A DNA stretch of 54,345 bases from Gallionella sp. (lineage in GTDB: Bacteria > Pseudomonadota > Gammaproteobacteria > Burkholderiales > Gallionellaceae), in the NCBI GenBank assembly GCA_025350705.1, contig JANXXH010000061.1, positions 1 to 54,345 of the forward strand. Direction: 5' to 3'. Below are positions 18,674 to 27,870 of this stretch, piece by piece; the first letter of the stretch is position 1; each line of letters starts with the position of its first letter. The translations under genes were made by a program, and so were the position numbers. A model generated the notes under the pieces. It searched no databases. It saw nothing but the letters and a program-made list of their open reading frames with translations, and had not been told where the DNA came from.

Positions 18674-19099
18674 ATGCATCAACCTGAACACCTTAAAAGT
18701 GCCGGTCTCAAATCCACCTTGCCGCGGCTCAAAGTGCTGGATCTATTCGAAAATAGCAAAGAGCGGCATTTGAGCGCGGAAGACGTATACAAGCAGTTGC
18801 TCGCCAGCGGGGAGGATGTGGGCCTGGCAACGGTGTACCGTGTGCTGACCCAGTTCGAGCAGGCTGGGCTGCTGGTGAGACATCATTTCGAGGGCGGCAA
18901 GTCGGTGTTCGAGCTGAACAAGGGTGACCATCACGACCACATCGTCTGCCTGCAATGCGGCCATGTCGAGGAATTTCACGATCCGGCCATCGAATCTCGC
19001 CAGCAAAAAGTTGCCACCGGGCTGGGCTTCGCCATCCGCGATCACTCCCTTCACATTTACGCGGATTGCACGAAGAAGAAATGCCCGCATAAACGCTGA
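18674..19099 (+). CDS. fur: Ferric uptake regulator Fur
   Basis: Fur is a dimeric, iron-sensing repressor of about 141 aa. The DNA-binding helix region (LATVYRVLTQFEQAGLL), the metal-rich hinge (DHHDHIVCLQCGHVEEFHDP) and the C-terminal zinc cysteines (CTKKKCP) are clear. The start MHQPEHLKSAGLKSTLPR at 18674 matches the family. An in-frame ATG at 18590 would add 28 residues encoded by the Fur box itself and is rejected. The neighbour across the box is an iron-uptake operon, consistent with autoregulation. Confidence 0.95.
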   Translation: MHQPEHLKSAGLKSTLPRLKVLDLFENSKERHLSAEDVYKQLLASGEDVGLATVYRVLTQFEQAGLLVRHHFEGGKSVFELNKGDHHDHIVCLQCGHVEEFHDPAIESRQQKVATGLGFAIRDHSLHIYADCTKKKCPHKR

Positions 19100-19144
19100 A
19101 GTGTGCTTATTGACAGCATTTCACAAAACGCGGAAACTACAGTT

Positions 19145-19199
19145 AAGTGCCGATTTGACATCAGCTTGCGGGGCACTCAAAACATTCCAGCTAAAGCGA
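19145..19199 (+). promoter_or_regulatory. SAM-II (SAM-alpha) riboswitch upstream of metX
   Basis: The P1 stem AGTGCC (19146-19151) pairs with GGCACT (19172-19177). Inside are the conserved GATTTG and GCTTGCGG, and after the stem come AAAACA and the pseudoknot strand GCTAAAGCG. Order and spacing match the SAM-II consensus. It lies about 50 bases before metX, a gene this class is known to control through S-adenosylmethionine. Confidence 0.85.
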
Positions 19200-19202
19200 G
19201 GC

Positions 19203-19235
19203 AACCCGTCCCGCGAAAGCTGAGCGGGTTTTGTT
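19203..19235 (+). terminator. Intrinsic terminator-like hairpin after the SAM-II aptamer
   Basis: CCCGC (19210-19214) pairs with GCGGG (19224-19228) and is followed by TTTTGTTTT. An alternative stem AACCCG/CGGGTT overlaps it. The placement directly between aptamer and gene suggests that SAM binding may act by transcription attenuation. Confidence 0.65.
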
Positions 19236-19250
19236 TTCGGAGCAAATATA

Positions 19251-20390
19251 TTGGTCGCATCAAATTGCATCGGCATCGTCAGCGCACAACGCGCTATCTT
19301 TGACACCCCGTTCACCTTCAGGAGCGGCGCGGTGCTGACACGCTACGAGCTGGTGTATGAGACTTATGGAACGCTGAACGCGGACAAGTCCAACGCCATC
19401 TTGGTGTGCCACGCGCTGTCCGGTCACCACCATGTGGCTGGCTATTACGCCGACGACCCGAAAAACACGGGCTGGTGGGACAACATGATCGGACCCGGCA
19501 AGCCGGTTGATACAAATAAATTTTTTGTGATCGGCCTGAACAACCTCGGCGGCTGCAATGGTTCCACCGGCCCTTCCAGCATCGCTCCTCTAGCCGACAA
19601 GCCTTATGGCGCGAGCTTCCCGGTAGTGACCGTGGAAGACTGGGTGGAATCGCAGGCACGCTTGGCCGACATGCTGGGTATCAAACAATTTGCTGCAGTG
19701 ATGGGCGGCAGTCTGGGCGGGATGCAAGCCTTGCAATGGTCACTGTCGTTTCCCGAGCGCGTGCGCCATGTGCTGGCGATCGCTTGTGCGCCGCATCTGA
19801 CTGCTGAGAACATTGCTTTCAACGATGTGGCGCGCAACGCCATCCTGACCGACCCGGATTTTCACGGCGGAAATTATTACGAGCATGGCGTGGTGCCGAC
19901 GCGCGGCCTGCGCCTGGCGCGCATGTTGGGGCATATCACCTATTTGTCCGACGATGCGATGGCGGACAAGTTCGGGCGCAGCCTGCGATCGGGCAAGCTC
20001 GGCTACAACTACGATATCGAGTTCGAGATCGAATCCTATTTGCGCTATCAAGGCGACAAGTTTGCCGCATATTTTGATGCCAACACTTATCTGCTGATGA
20101 CCAAGGCGCTGGATTATTTCGATCCGGCGCGCGCATGCGGCGACAATCTGGACAAGGCGTTTGCTGCAGCGCGAGCAGATTATCTGGTGCTGTCGTTTTC
20201 CACCGACTGGCGTTTCTCGCCGGAGCGTTCGCGGGAGATCGTCAACGCGCTGCTGCACAACCGGCGCAACGTCAGCTACGCCGAGATCGCTTCGACGCAC
20301 GGGCATGACTCGTTCCTGATGCAGAATGAGCATTACCACGAAGTGATGCGCACCTACCTTGAGCGAGTTGCCAAAGAGGTGGCGGTATGA
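19251..20390 (+). CDS. metX: Homoserine O-acyltransferase MetX
   Basis: MetX activates homoserine with acetyl- or succinyl-CoA in methionine synthesis. It is an alpha/beta hydrolase of 379 aa. The nucleophile elbow is [13 protein letters not shown], and a conserved [14 protein letters not shown] and the late HGHDSFL (catalytic His) are present. The start is a TTG at 19251, eight bases after CGGAG. No ATG fits. Whether acetyl- or succinyl-CoA is used cannot be decided here. The gene is preceded by a SAM-II riboswitch and followed by metW. Confidence 0.93.
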   Translation: MVASNCIGIVSAQRAIFDTPFTFRSGAVLTRYELVYETYGTLNADKSNAILVCHALSGHHHVAGYYADDPKNTGWWDNMIGPGKPVDTNKFFVIGLNNLGGCNGSTGPSSIAPLADKPYGASFPVVTVEDWVESQARLADMLGIKQFAAVMGGSLGGMQALQWSLSFPERVRHVLAIACAPHLTAENIAFNDVARNAILTDPDFHGGNYYEHGVVPTRGLRLARMLGHITYLSDDAMADKFGRSLRSGKLGYNYDIEFEIESYLRYQGDKFAAYFDANTYLLMTKALDYFDPARACGDNLDKAFAAARADYLVLSFSTDWRFSPERSREIVNALLHNRRNVSYAEIASTHGHDSFLMQNEHYHEVMRTYLERVAKEVAV

Positions 20391-20499
20391 GCAGGAAGCA
20401 GGGGCCCCGTTCAGCGGGGATGCGACCGTACGCGAGTGCCGACGGACGCCGACACAACAAAACTCCAATTTACCCACACCCAGTAAAGGAGGCGGTGGC

Positions 20500-21114
20500 A
20501 TGAGCTCGCACGATCCCATCGAACTCGCCGCAGCCCGCCCTGATTTCGCGGCCATCGCGGCGTGGATACCGCAGGGGGCATCTGTGCTCGATCTCGGTTG
20601 CGGCGATGGCAGCCTGCTGCGCTACCTGAAAGAAACGCGCAAAGTGCGCGGCTACGGTGTCGAGATCAGTGATGCGAACATCGTGGCATGTATCCGCAAT
20701 GGCGTGAACGTGATTCAGGGCAATTTGGAGTCCGGTCTGTCTGGCTTCGAAAGCAATGCGTTCGACTATGTCCTGCTGTCGCAAACGCTGCAAGCCACGC
20801 GCCATACCGAACCGCTGGTGCAGGAAATGCTGCGCGTCGGACGCGAGGGTATCGTCAGCTTCCCTAACTTTGGATATTGGAAAGCACGCTTGAACGTGCT
20901 GCGCGGTTACATGCCCGTGTCGGATGAGTTGCCATACCAATGGTATGACACGCCTAATGTGCATTTGTGCACGCTGCACGACTTCGAGACTTTCTGTAGC
21001 GACCATCACGTGGAGATACTCGGGCGACACGTGATGACAGGTAAAAAAGAAATGAATGTGCTGCCCAACTTGCTCGGCAGCATGGCGGTGTATCGGTTTA
21101 AACGTGGGCTATAA
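20500..21114 (+). CDS. metW: Methionine biosynthesis protein MetW
   Basis: MetW is a small methyltransferase-fold protein that pairs with MetX in many proteobacteria and is thought to be required for its activity. The SAM-like motif VLDLGCGDGSLLRYL and VSFPNFGYWKARL are typical. The ATG at 20500 is chosen because AAAGGAGG lies just upstream. Upstream in-frame codons run through the non-conserved spacer after metX. Length (204 aa) is normal. Confidence 0.93.
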   Translation: MSSHDPIELAAARPDFAAIAAWIPQGASVLDLGCGDGSLLRYLKETRKVRGYGVEISDANIVACIRNGVNVIQGNLESGLSGFESNAFDYVLLSQTLQATRHTEPLVQEMLRVGREGIVSFPNFGYWKARLNVLRGYMPVSDELPYQWYDTPNVHLCTLHDFETFCSDHHVEILGRHVMTGKKEMNVLPNLLGSMAVYRFKRGL

Positions 21115-21123
21115 ATCCGCAGG

Positions 21124-21218
21124 CACCCTCTCCCTTTCCCCTCTCCCATCAAGGGAGAGGGGAGTTGACGCTCCACTTAGTTCCCTCTCCCCTCGTGGGA
21201 GAGGGTTAGGGAGAGGGG
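21124..21218. repeat. CT/AG-rich palindromic repeat between metW and the AmpG-like gene
   Basis: Two arms of CCCTCTCC-type sequence pair with GGAGAGGG-type sequence, each as a hairpin (CTCTCCC atca GGGAGAG and CCCTCTCCC...GGGAGAGGG). Such repeats are frequent between proteobacterial genes. The last arm, GGGAGAGGGG, lies about seven bases before the next ATG and seems to serve as its ribosome binding site. Confidence 0.8.
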
Positions 21219-21225
21219 TTGCAAC

Positions 21226-22485
21226 ATGACAGTTTGGCAGCAACTCTTTACTCGCCGCATGCTGATCTGCGTGTTCACCGGATTTGCATCCGGCCTGCCG
21301 CTGTATCTGCTGCTCAATCTGGTGCCAGCATGGCTGCGCACCGAGCACATCGATCTTAAAGTCATCGGCGCGTTCGCGCTGATCCAGTTTCCATACACCT
21401 GGAAATTTCTCTGGTCACCATTGTTGGATCGCTATGTGGTGCCTGCCTTGGGCAGACGGCGCGGCTGGATGCTGCTCACCCAGGTCGCGTTGTTGGTAGT
21501 GATCGCATCATTGGGTGGCTTCTCGCCGAAGAATGATCTGGGTATCATCGTTTTGCTCGCTACATTGCTGGCATTGCTGAGTGCCACACAAGACATCGCG
21601 CTCGACGCCTATCGCCGTGAATTGCTGCTGGACAATGAACTGGGTTTGGGCAACGCGGTGCACGTCAATGCGTATCGCATCTCGGGGCTGATCCCCGGCT
21701 CGCTGGCATTGATACTCGCAGATCACTTGCCGTGGAACATGGTGTTCATCATCACCGCCTTATTCATGCTGCCGGGCATTGCGATGACGCTGCTGGTCAA
21801 AGAGCCGACCGCGGTCAGCGTACCAAAAAATTTGCGCGACGCGGTGATCGAGCCGTTCCGCGAATTCATCACGCGCAAAGGCTGGCAAAGCGCATTGATG
21901 ATTCTGGCGTTCCTGTTTTTCTACAAGCTGGGCGACAGCCTGAGCACCGCACTGGCGACACCGTTCTATCTCGACATGGGCTTTTCCAAAACTCAGATCG
22001 GGTTGATCGCCAAAAATGCAGGACTGTGGCCGGCGGTGATCGGTGCGCTGATCGGCGGCATCTGGATGTTGAAACTCGGCATCAATCGCGCACTGTGGTT
22101 GTTCGGCGTGGTGCAGGTGGTGAGCATCTTCGGTTTTTACTGGCTGGCGATACAAGGCGCACAGGTTGAAGTGACTACCTTGCATCTTGCGCAGCTCGGA
22201 TTTGTGATCGGCCTGGAAGCATTCGGCGTGGGGCTGGGTACCGCGGCATTTGTCGCGTACATCGCGCACACTACACATCCCTCATACACCGCCACCCAAT
22301 TCGCGTTGTTCACCAGCCTCGCCGCCGTGCCGCGAACTTTCGTCAATGCGACGGCAGGGTGGCTGGTGGAGCAGTTGGGCTGGAGCAGCTTCTTCCTGCT
22401 GTGTGCAGCTTTGGCGGTGCCGGGGATATTGCTGTTGTTAAAGGTCGCTCCCTGGGGTGAAACGCAAGCGGTTCTGAAACCTTAG
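21226..22485 (+). CDS. ampG: AmpG-family MFS permease
   Basis: A 12-helix major facilitator of 419 aa. The N-terminal FTGFASGLPLYLLLNLVPAWL and FPYTWKFLWSPLLDRYV are typical of AmpG, which imports GlcNAc-anhydromuropeptides for cell-wall recycling. The conserved SATQDIALDAYRREL segment is present. No beta-lactamase or ampR gene is near. The ribosome binding site is provided by a palindromic repeat. Substrate assignment rests on family similarity. Confidence 0.88.
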   Translation: MTVWQQLFTRRMLICVFTGFASGLPLYLLLNLVPAWLRTEHIDLKVIGAFALIQFPYTWKFLWSPLLDRYVVPALGRRRGWMLLTQVALLVVIASLGGFSPKNDLGIIVLLATLLALLSATQDIALDAYRRELLLDNELGLGNAVHVNAYRISGLIPGSLALILADHLPWNMVFIITALFMLPGIAMTLLVKEPTAVSVPKNLRDAVIEPFREFITRKGWQSALMILAFLFFYKLGDSLSTALATPFYLDMGFSKTQIGLIAKNAGLWPAVIGALIGGIWMLKLGINRALWLFGVVQVVSIFGFYWLAIQGAQVEVTTLHLAQLGFVIGLEAFGVGLGTAAFVAYIAHTTHPSYTATQFALFTSLAAVPRTFVNATAGWLVEQLGWSSFFLLCAALAVPGILLLLKVAPWGETQAVLKP

Positions 22486-22579
22486 CCAGACTTAATTTTT
22501 CACATAAAGCAGTATAGTTGTTGCATAATTATTCCGATTGCATGATTCCACAAAATAAAATCCCAAGAAGTATAAATCA

Positions 22580-23332
22580 ATGTTTTACGGAGTTCCTACA
22601 GGCAGGGAAGAAGATCTACAGCAAGCGCTTGCCATAATAGCGGAGCTGTACCCGGGCCAGCACTACTACAACGACATGCTGATATGTTTGGGCCGAAACA
22701 TGTCGTTCAGGCATGATCGGAAATTCATGTCCAGTTTTCTAGACTCGGCCACAACCAAGCAAGAGCAAAGTCTCGCCTGGCGCTTGCACACGCTTGCGTG
22801 GGCGGCAAAAAATGCTTTGAATGTAGCAGGAGATTTTGTCGAGTGCGGCGTGTTCAAAGGTTTCTGTTCATCGGTGGTATTGAATTATCTCGACTTCCAG
22901 GATTTACCGCGGCAAGCCTACCTTTATGACACTTTCGCGGGACTCCCTGAAAAAACCTCGACAGAACAAGAGAGGCGAGAGTGGGATTATACGGATTTCG
23001 ATTCGGAGGCTATCTATGCCGAGGTGTGCGAAAAGTTTGCCAAGTTCAAAAATGTAAATATCGTCCGGGGGGTTGTGCCGGACTCGTTCGCACTGACAGC
23101 TCCCGAGAAAATCGCATTTTTACATATCGACATGAATTCGGAAAAAGCCGAGATACTGGCCTTGGAACATCTGTTTGATAGAGTCACCCCGGGCGGGTTC
23201 ATCGTATTCGATGATTTCGGCTGGATGTGTAATGTCAATCAAATGACAGCCGAGTTGGCGTTCATGAAAGAACGTGGACACCACATTCTGGAACTCCCTA
23301 CAGGTCAGGGTGTCGTGATCAAACATGCCTGA
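22580..23332 (+). CDS. TylF/MycF-like class I SAM methyltransferase
   Basis: A 250-aa protein with the arrangement of macrocin O-methyltransferase-like enzymes: DFVECGVFKGFCSSVV (SAM-binding glycine region), LYDTFAGLPE, then FLHIDMNSEKAEIL and GGFIVFDDFGW, whose acidic residues bind a divalent metal. The family methylates sugar hydroxyls in antibiotics and in surface polysaccharides. The next gene is a membrane acyltransferase on the opposite strand, so a role in decorating surface glycans is possible but not shown. Confidence 0.82.
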   Translation: MFYGVPTGREEDLQQALAIIAELYPGQHYYNDMLICLGRNMSFRHDRKFMSSFLDSATTKQEQSLAWRLHTLAWAAKNALNVAGDFVECGVFKGFCSSVVLNYLDFQDLPRQAYLYDTFAGLPEKTSTEQERREWDYTDFDSEAIYAEVCEKFAKFKNVNIVRGVVPDSFALTAPEKIAFLHIDMNSEKAEILALEHLFDRVTPGGFIVFDDFGWMCNVNQMTAELAFMKERGHHILELPTGQGVVIKHA

Positions 23333-23446
23333 TAAAAACAAGCTGTCAACAATTTGCATTTTGGATCACCCGGTAAGATTGCGAAGAACGGAACGCCGTC
23401 GTTCCATACATCTCACTTAATATATCCTCGTTAAGGCTCGGGCAGG

Positions 23447-24652
23447 TTACGGGCGTTCGCTGGCCGTGCCGGTCTTGGTGTGCGGAGTAAGGCGTGAGCG
23501 CAGCCAGGCCGTGAATGTTGTTGTGCTCCGCATGGCCGGACTTTCAATATGACGAAATGTGAAGAAGCATAGGGACACCAGTAGCGGGGTGATCCCGGCC
23601 ACTACGAGCCAGTGTGTAACGGGGGAAAGCGCTCTGGAATTGTCTTCGCCAAGAATGAAATAGAAAGTAACAAAAAGTGCGAAGCCGTGCAGCAAATAAA
23701 GGCTGTACGCCATTTCACCGAGGGTGCGAGAGGCCGGGCTAGTCAGAACCCCAAACAAATTATTCCCGCAAGCGATGAGAATGAAAGCCGCAGACAACAA
23801 AAAGAATGGAACGGGCTGGTCGGCTGTCGGATAAAAAGCCACCGCTGTTGCAATGCAGCCAAGCAAAATAATAGAAGATATTTTTCTGGATGCGAATTGA
23901 CGAAACAGTTCCAGTCGAACAAGGAGGGCCGCTGCTATCCCGCTGAGGAATGGGATCAGAAGCATCAGATTGATATCGGGATCCCATATGGCAATTGCTG
24001 TGACCCCGACAACGCTGAGTGCGATATAAGTGAATGGCGGGATTATCCCAACGGCAAGCGCAAGAAGCGGTAACGCGAAGTAAAAAAGCCACTCGTAGGG
24101 TAGCGACCATGTAACCCAGGCGATGATGGCAAAAGTGTCGTTGACGCCATTAAGGTTGGGTACGCCTGGAATCGTAAAGGCAAGCCACGCTATGATTTCT
24201 TCCAGCAATTCAGGAATAGATTCATTCATGGCCCAGCCGGAGACAATGGCAACCAGAAGGAAAAGCAATAACATCGCGAACAAATAGAGCGGCACAAGTC
24301 GAAGGAATCGCGAAACAAAAAGCTTTCCCCAGTCTATGCTCCGAGTTCTTCCGTCAATGAGTTTGGAGAAGAACAGGAATCCGGTGATCATGAAAAAGAT
24401 TAAAACGCTGCTCTTGCCGAAATGGCTATACAACCTTGAAGGCGGTTCAGTCCACTGGTCTGTGCGCAGGTAGAAATACCAAACACCGGAGTGGTGCATA
24501 AACACAAAGAACGCGAGATAACCGCGCAAGCCATCGATGGTGGTAAAACGTCCAAGCGGTTCCGGAGCCCCAAACTTTCTTTCGAGAAGAAATGCCGTAG
24601 CTACTGCCACCAGCAAACAGGCGATTGCGGGAATGGGACTAAGGGGATACAT
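23447..24652 (-). CDS. Membrane acyltransferase, OafA/acyltransferase-3 family
   Basis: An integral membrane protein with about ten helices. The family motif is seen in TTIDGLRGYLAFFVFMHHSG, including the catalytic histidine region, and RFLRLVPLYLF is the second typical block. These enzymes O-acetylate or otherwise acylate cell-surface sugars. The ATG at 24652 (MYPLSP) is chosen; an upstream TTG at 24670 would add six residues with no better ribosome binding site. Length (about 401 aa) is normal. Confidence 0.88.
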   Translation of the reverse strand: MYPLSPIPAIACLLVAVATAFLLERKFGAPEPLGRFTTIDGLRGYLAFFVFMHHSGVWYFYLRTDQWTEPPSRLYSHFGKSSVLIFFMITGFLFFSKLIDGRTRSIDWGKLFVSRFLRLVPLYLFAMLLLFLLVAIVSGWAMNESIPELLEEIIAWLAFTIPGVPNLNGVNDTFAIIAWVTWSLPYEWLFYFALPLLALAVGIIPPFTYIALSVVGVTAIAIWDPDINLMLLIPFLSGIAAALLVRLELFRQFASRKISSIILLGCIATAVAFYPTADQPVPFFLLSAAFILIACGNNLFGVLTSPASRTLGEMAYSLYLLHGFALFVTFYFILGEDNSRALSPVTHWLVVAGITPLLVSLCFFTFRHIESPAMRSTTTFTAWLRSRLTPHTKTGTASERP

Positions 24653-24810
24653 AGAGCTGCGCCCAACCAAGATTAAAATACAATTTCATAAGACAACAGG
24701 ATGTTGAGCGGCCAAGTTGGAATCGCCAGTTCATAATGTTTACTTCTCCAGCGTGTACCACCGTTTTACAAATTGATTTTACCTTAATAATAAAACGACA
24801 GGAATAAACA

Positions 24811-25620
24811 ATGAAACGTTTGCTGATGTGCGAGCCAAAGTTTTTTGAAGTGAGCTATGTGATCAATCCGTGGATGGAAGGCAGCATCGGGAAGGTGAAC
24901 AAAGCACTTGCGAAACAGCAGTGGGAAAATTTGTATAACACCCTGTCGAAGTTGGCATCGGTCAGCCTGATCGAACCCGTCGCAGGGCTGCCGGACATGG
25001 TGTTCACCGCCAACGCAGGCCTCGTCCAAAAAAGGGCATCCCCAAAAAAACAATTCATCGCATCGTCGTTCCGTTATCCCGAACGGCAGGGGGAGGAAAA
25101 ATATTTCGAGGAATATTTCTCCTCTCAAGGTTACGAAGTGCTGCATCTACAGCAAGGTACGGTATTCGAGGGAGCGGGAGATGCGCTGTTCGATACGCGA
25201 GGCAAGCTCTGGATGGGATCGGGATTCAGGAGCGATCCGCGTGCGGTGAAAGAGATCATGGCAGCGCTTGGTATCCAAGCCAGCGTGCTTGAACTCATCG
25301 ACCCCCGCTGGTATCACCTCGACACGGCATTTTGTCCCTTGCCGGAAGGCCAACTCGTCGCCTACGAAAAGGCATTCTCAGAAAAAAGCGTGGAGGCACT
25401 CAAGCAGGCATTTGGAAATAACATCATCTGGGTCTCTGAGCCCGATGCAAGAAATTTCGCCTGCAATGCGGTCTCCGTCGATCAGACCGTCATCCTGCCC
25501 AAGGTGTCGGCAGAAATGAAAGCTGCGCTGGCGCAACGCGACTTCGAGGTTATCGAGACAGATGTGTCCGAATTCCTCAAGGCGGGTGGTGCGTGCAAAT
25601 GTTTGACGCTGGAGATTTGA
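24811..25620 (+). CDS. Amidinotransferase-fold hydrolase (dimethylargininase-like)
   Basis: A 269-aa member of the guanidine-modifying (pentein) superfamily. DMVFTANAG (substrate-binding acid), FEGAGDALF, His169-Leu-Asp171 in WYHLDTAF and Cys264 in GGACKCLTLEI form the expected catalytic set. Relatives hydrolyse dimethylarginine or arginine to citrulline. Which guanidine is used cannot be read from the sequence. The gene stands alone and is followed by a palindromic repeat. Confidence 0.85.
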   Translation: MKRLLMCEPKFFEVSYVINPWMEGSIGKVNKALAKQQWENLYNTLSKLASVSLIEPVAGLPDMVFTANAGLVQKRASPKKQFIASSFRYPERQGEEKYFEEYFSSQGYEVLHLQQGTVFEGAGDALFDTRGKLWMGSGFRSDPRAVKEIMAALGIQASVLELIDPRWYHLDTAFCPLPEGQLVAYEKAFSEKSVEALKQAFGNNIIWVSEPDARNFACNAVSVDQTVILPKVSAEMKAALAQRDFEVIETDVSEFLKAGGACKCLTLEI

Positions 25621-25625
25621 AATTG

Positions 25626-25702
25626 GTAGGGTGGGCAGACGAAAATCCTGTCTGCCCACGCGGTCTGGTATCAGCGTGGGCACAGAATCGTGCTCACCCT
25701 AC
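25626..25702. repeat. GTAGGGTGGGC palindromic intergenic repeat, copy 2
   Basis: Begins GTAGGGTGGGCAGAC and ends in CTCACCCTAC. Inner arms (CTGCCCACGCGG and CAGCGTGGGCACAG) match the copy at 2434-2546. Only the middle differs in length. Like copy 1, it sits directly behind a stop codon. Confidence 0.85.
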
Positions 25703-25711
25703 TTGGCTTGG

Positions 25712-26278
25712 CTATACGAAAGTCATTGCCAAATGAATCGAGCCATGAGGAATAGAAGGAACTCTAACCTCGTTTATTATTCCTTTTTCAAGAGCAAAGT
25801 TTACGTCTTTGCCTTCACCTTGTAGAAAAAGATTTTTAAGTTCTGCCTCTGTCAAGTTGGAATTTTTGCTAACTGTTTCTGCAATTCTACTTTCCATACC
25901 ATCAAGTCGGCTAAGAGTTTCTTTTATTGTTGTCCTACTTTGGGGTCCGCTAAAGTTCATAGAAACACCATGGAACAAAAAAGAAGCGTTTGGCGCAGCA
26001 TATCTTTTTTGCCCACCCATAAAAATCACATTAGCAATAGAATCAATAGTGCCAGTGTTATGCATCACTACGGTCAACTTTCCCTGCAAAGAAACCAAGT
26101 AGTTATAAAGTACAAAACCAGAGTCAACATCGCCACCATTTGATGAAATAAAAAAATACAATTCTGTCGGGTTGTGTTGATTTATTGCGTCGGTGCAAAA
26201 TTGAATAAACTTGCCAACTTTTGTCAGGTCAATGACATCAAAGAAGTTGATAAAAAGAGTTTTTGGCTGTGAAGTCAT
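25712..26278 (-). CDS. Divergent ClpP-like serine protease
   Basis: A 188-aa protein with a ClpP/crotonase-type fold. FFISSNGGDVDSGFVLYNYL is the oxyanion region, Ser80 in GTIDSIANVIFMGG the nucleophile, His103 in FLFHGV the base, and Asp158 in GEGKDVNFALEKGII the third triad residue. It is shorter and more divergent than housekeeping ClpP and lacks a clpX neighbour. Its AT-rich base use differs from adjacent argA, which suggests acquisition by transfer. Whether it works with a Clp ATPase or alone is unknown. Confidence 0.8.
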   Translation of the reverse strand: MTSQPKTLFINFFDVIDLTKVGKFIQFCTDAINQHNPTELYFFISSNGGDVDSGFVLYNYLVSLQGKLTVVMHNTGTIDSIANVIFMGGQKRYAAPNASFLFHGVSMNFSGPQSRTTIKETLSRLDGMESRIAETVSKNSNLTEAELKNLFLQGEGKDVNFALEKGIINEVRVPSIPHGSIHLAMTFV

Positions 26279-26382
26279 TTTGGTTTAATGCCTTTATATT
26301 TTTTACGCTTAACGTTAAGTAGATGGCAAAAGTAACGCATAGTCTGGAATGTGGTGCCATATAAGCTGTGGCGGTGAGTGCA

Positions 26383-27702
26383 TCAAATCTTTCTGACAAA
26401 CACTTTGGATTTCCGCTGATAGTTATACAGCGACTTTTTCTGCTCAGGCAGCGCAGAAACATCGCTTTCGACAAAACCGCGCTCGATGAACCAATGCGCG
26501 GTGCGCGTGGTGAGCACGAACAATTTTTTCAGCTTCTGCGACTTGGCGACATCGATCATGTGGTTGAGGATGGCCTCGCCGTAGCCGCGATCGCGGCTCT
26601 GCGCTTCCACCGCAAGTCCGGCCAATTCTGCGGATGCCTCGTCAGGGAACGGATACAACGCGGCGCAGCCGACGATGCGGTGATCGTGTTCCAGCACCAC
26701 GAAGCGGGCTATCTCCTGCTCGAGCAATTCGCGGCTGCGCCGCACCAATATTCCTTCCTCTTCCAGTGGACGCAGCAGTTTCAATACGCCACCGACATCG
26801 TCGATGCTGGCATCGCGCAAGGTGTTGAGCGTGCTCTCGACCACCATCGTGCCTATGCCTTCGTCGCTGAATAATTCTTGCAGCATAGCGCCATCGGTGT
26901 GGCGGCTGATCAAATGGGTGCGCGCCACGCCTGCCTCGCAGGCGCGTATCGCGCAAGGCAGGAACAGTGATACGTCATCGGGCAATTTGCGTTTTGCGGT
27001 CAGCACCTCTTGTGCCTGGGCGACGGTGAGTTCTTTGAGCAGTTCGCCTTTTGCGTCCTGCACGCCGTCGGTGTCCATCAGGAACAACAGTTTGTCGGCA
27101 TCCAGCGCGATGGCGGTGGAGGTGGCGACGTCCTCCAAAGTTACATTGAACACTTCGCCGGTGGGCGAATAGCCGAGCGGCGAGAGCAGCACCACTTCGC
27201 CGAATTCCATCCGGTCATTCAGCGCATCGATGTCCACCTTGCGCACGCTGCCGGTGTGTTGCAAATCCACGCCGTTGATGACGCCGATCGGTTGCGCGGT
27301 GATGAAGTTGCCGCCCGCGACGCGGATGTCGGCATTGGCCATCGGCGAATTTGCCAGCCCCATCGACAGCAGCGCCTCGATCTCGACGCGCACGCGCCCG
27401 ACCGCTTCCTTCACGCGCTGCATGGTCTCGGCATCGGTGAGCCGTATGCCGTGATGATAGGTGCCCTCGAGATTGTTCTTCGCCAGATGCTGCTCGATCT
27501 GCGGGCGCGCGCCGTGCACCAGCACCAGCCGGATGCCGAGGCTGGCGAGCAGGTTGAAGTCGTGCGTCAGCTCGACGAATTTGCCGTCCGCGACCACTTC
27601 GCCGCCGAACGCGATGACAAAGGTGCGTCCGCGAAACGCGTTGATATAAGGCGCGACGGAACGGAACCAGGCAACGAAATCAGCGGATGTGGTGATGGGC
27701 AT
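26383..27702 (-). CDS. argA: Amino-acid N-acetyltransferase (N-acetylglutamate synthase) ArgA
   Basis: ArgA makes N-acetylglutamate, the first step of arginine synthesis. The N-terminal amino-acid-kinase-like domain (VIAFGGEVV, LVLVHGARPQIEQHL, LLSPLGYSPTGEVFNV) is followed by a C-terminal GNAT acetyltransferase domain (AELAGLAVEAQSRDRGYGEAIL, FVLTTRTAHWFIERGF). Length (439 aa) and order are those of the classical enzyme. The gene stands alone on the minus strand. Confidence 0.95.
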   Translation of the reverse strand: MPITTSADFVAWFRSVAPYINAFRGRTFVIAFGGEVVADGKFVELTHDFNLLASLGIRLVLVHGARPQIEQHLAKNNLEGTYHHGIRLTDAETMQRVKEAVGRVRVEIEALLSMGLANSPMANADIRVAGGNFITAQPIGVINGVDLQHTGSVRKVDIDALNDRMEFGEVVLLSPLGYSPTGEVFNVTLEDVATSTAIALDADKLLFLMDTDGVQDAKGELLKELTVAQAQEVLTAKRKLPDDVSLFLPCAIRACEAGVARTHLISRHTDGAMLQELFSDEGIGTMVVESTLNTLRDASIDDVGGVLKLLRPLEEEGILVRRSRELLEQEIARFVVLEHDHRIVGCAALYPFPDEASAELAGLAVEAQSRDRGYGEAILNHMIDVAKSQKLKKLFVLTTRTAHWFIERGFVESDVSALPEQKKSLYNYQRKSKVFVRKI

Positions 27703-27743
27703 AGTGGAACTCCTCGATGCAATAAACGGATAATGCCGTGCTA

Positions 27744-27815
27744 CGACTCATCTAGCAACAGCCCGGCAATCGCCCAGTTCTCGTCGGGCAATTCATCAAA
27801 TGCGATGTAGGTGTT
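27744..27815 (-). pseudogene. Duplicated 3' fragment of the tautomerase gene
   Basis: About 70 bases match the 3' end of the tautomerase gene located 130 bases upstream (27877-27945) at roughly 85-90%. They still read YIAFDELPDENWAIAGLLLDES and a stop codon, but there is no start codon or upstream half. It is the tail of a lost tandem copy. Confidence 0.8.
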
Positions 27816-27870
27816 GCGGCTGTGACACGGTGGGGCGCAGCCCGCTGGTGCGGGAGCAGTCGCGTATACA

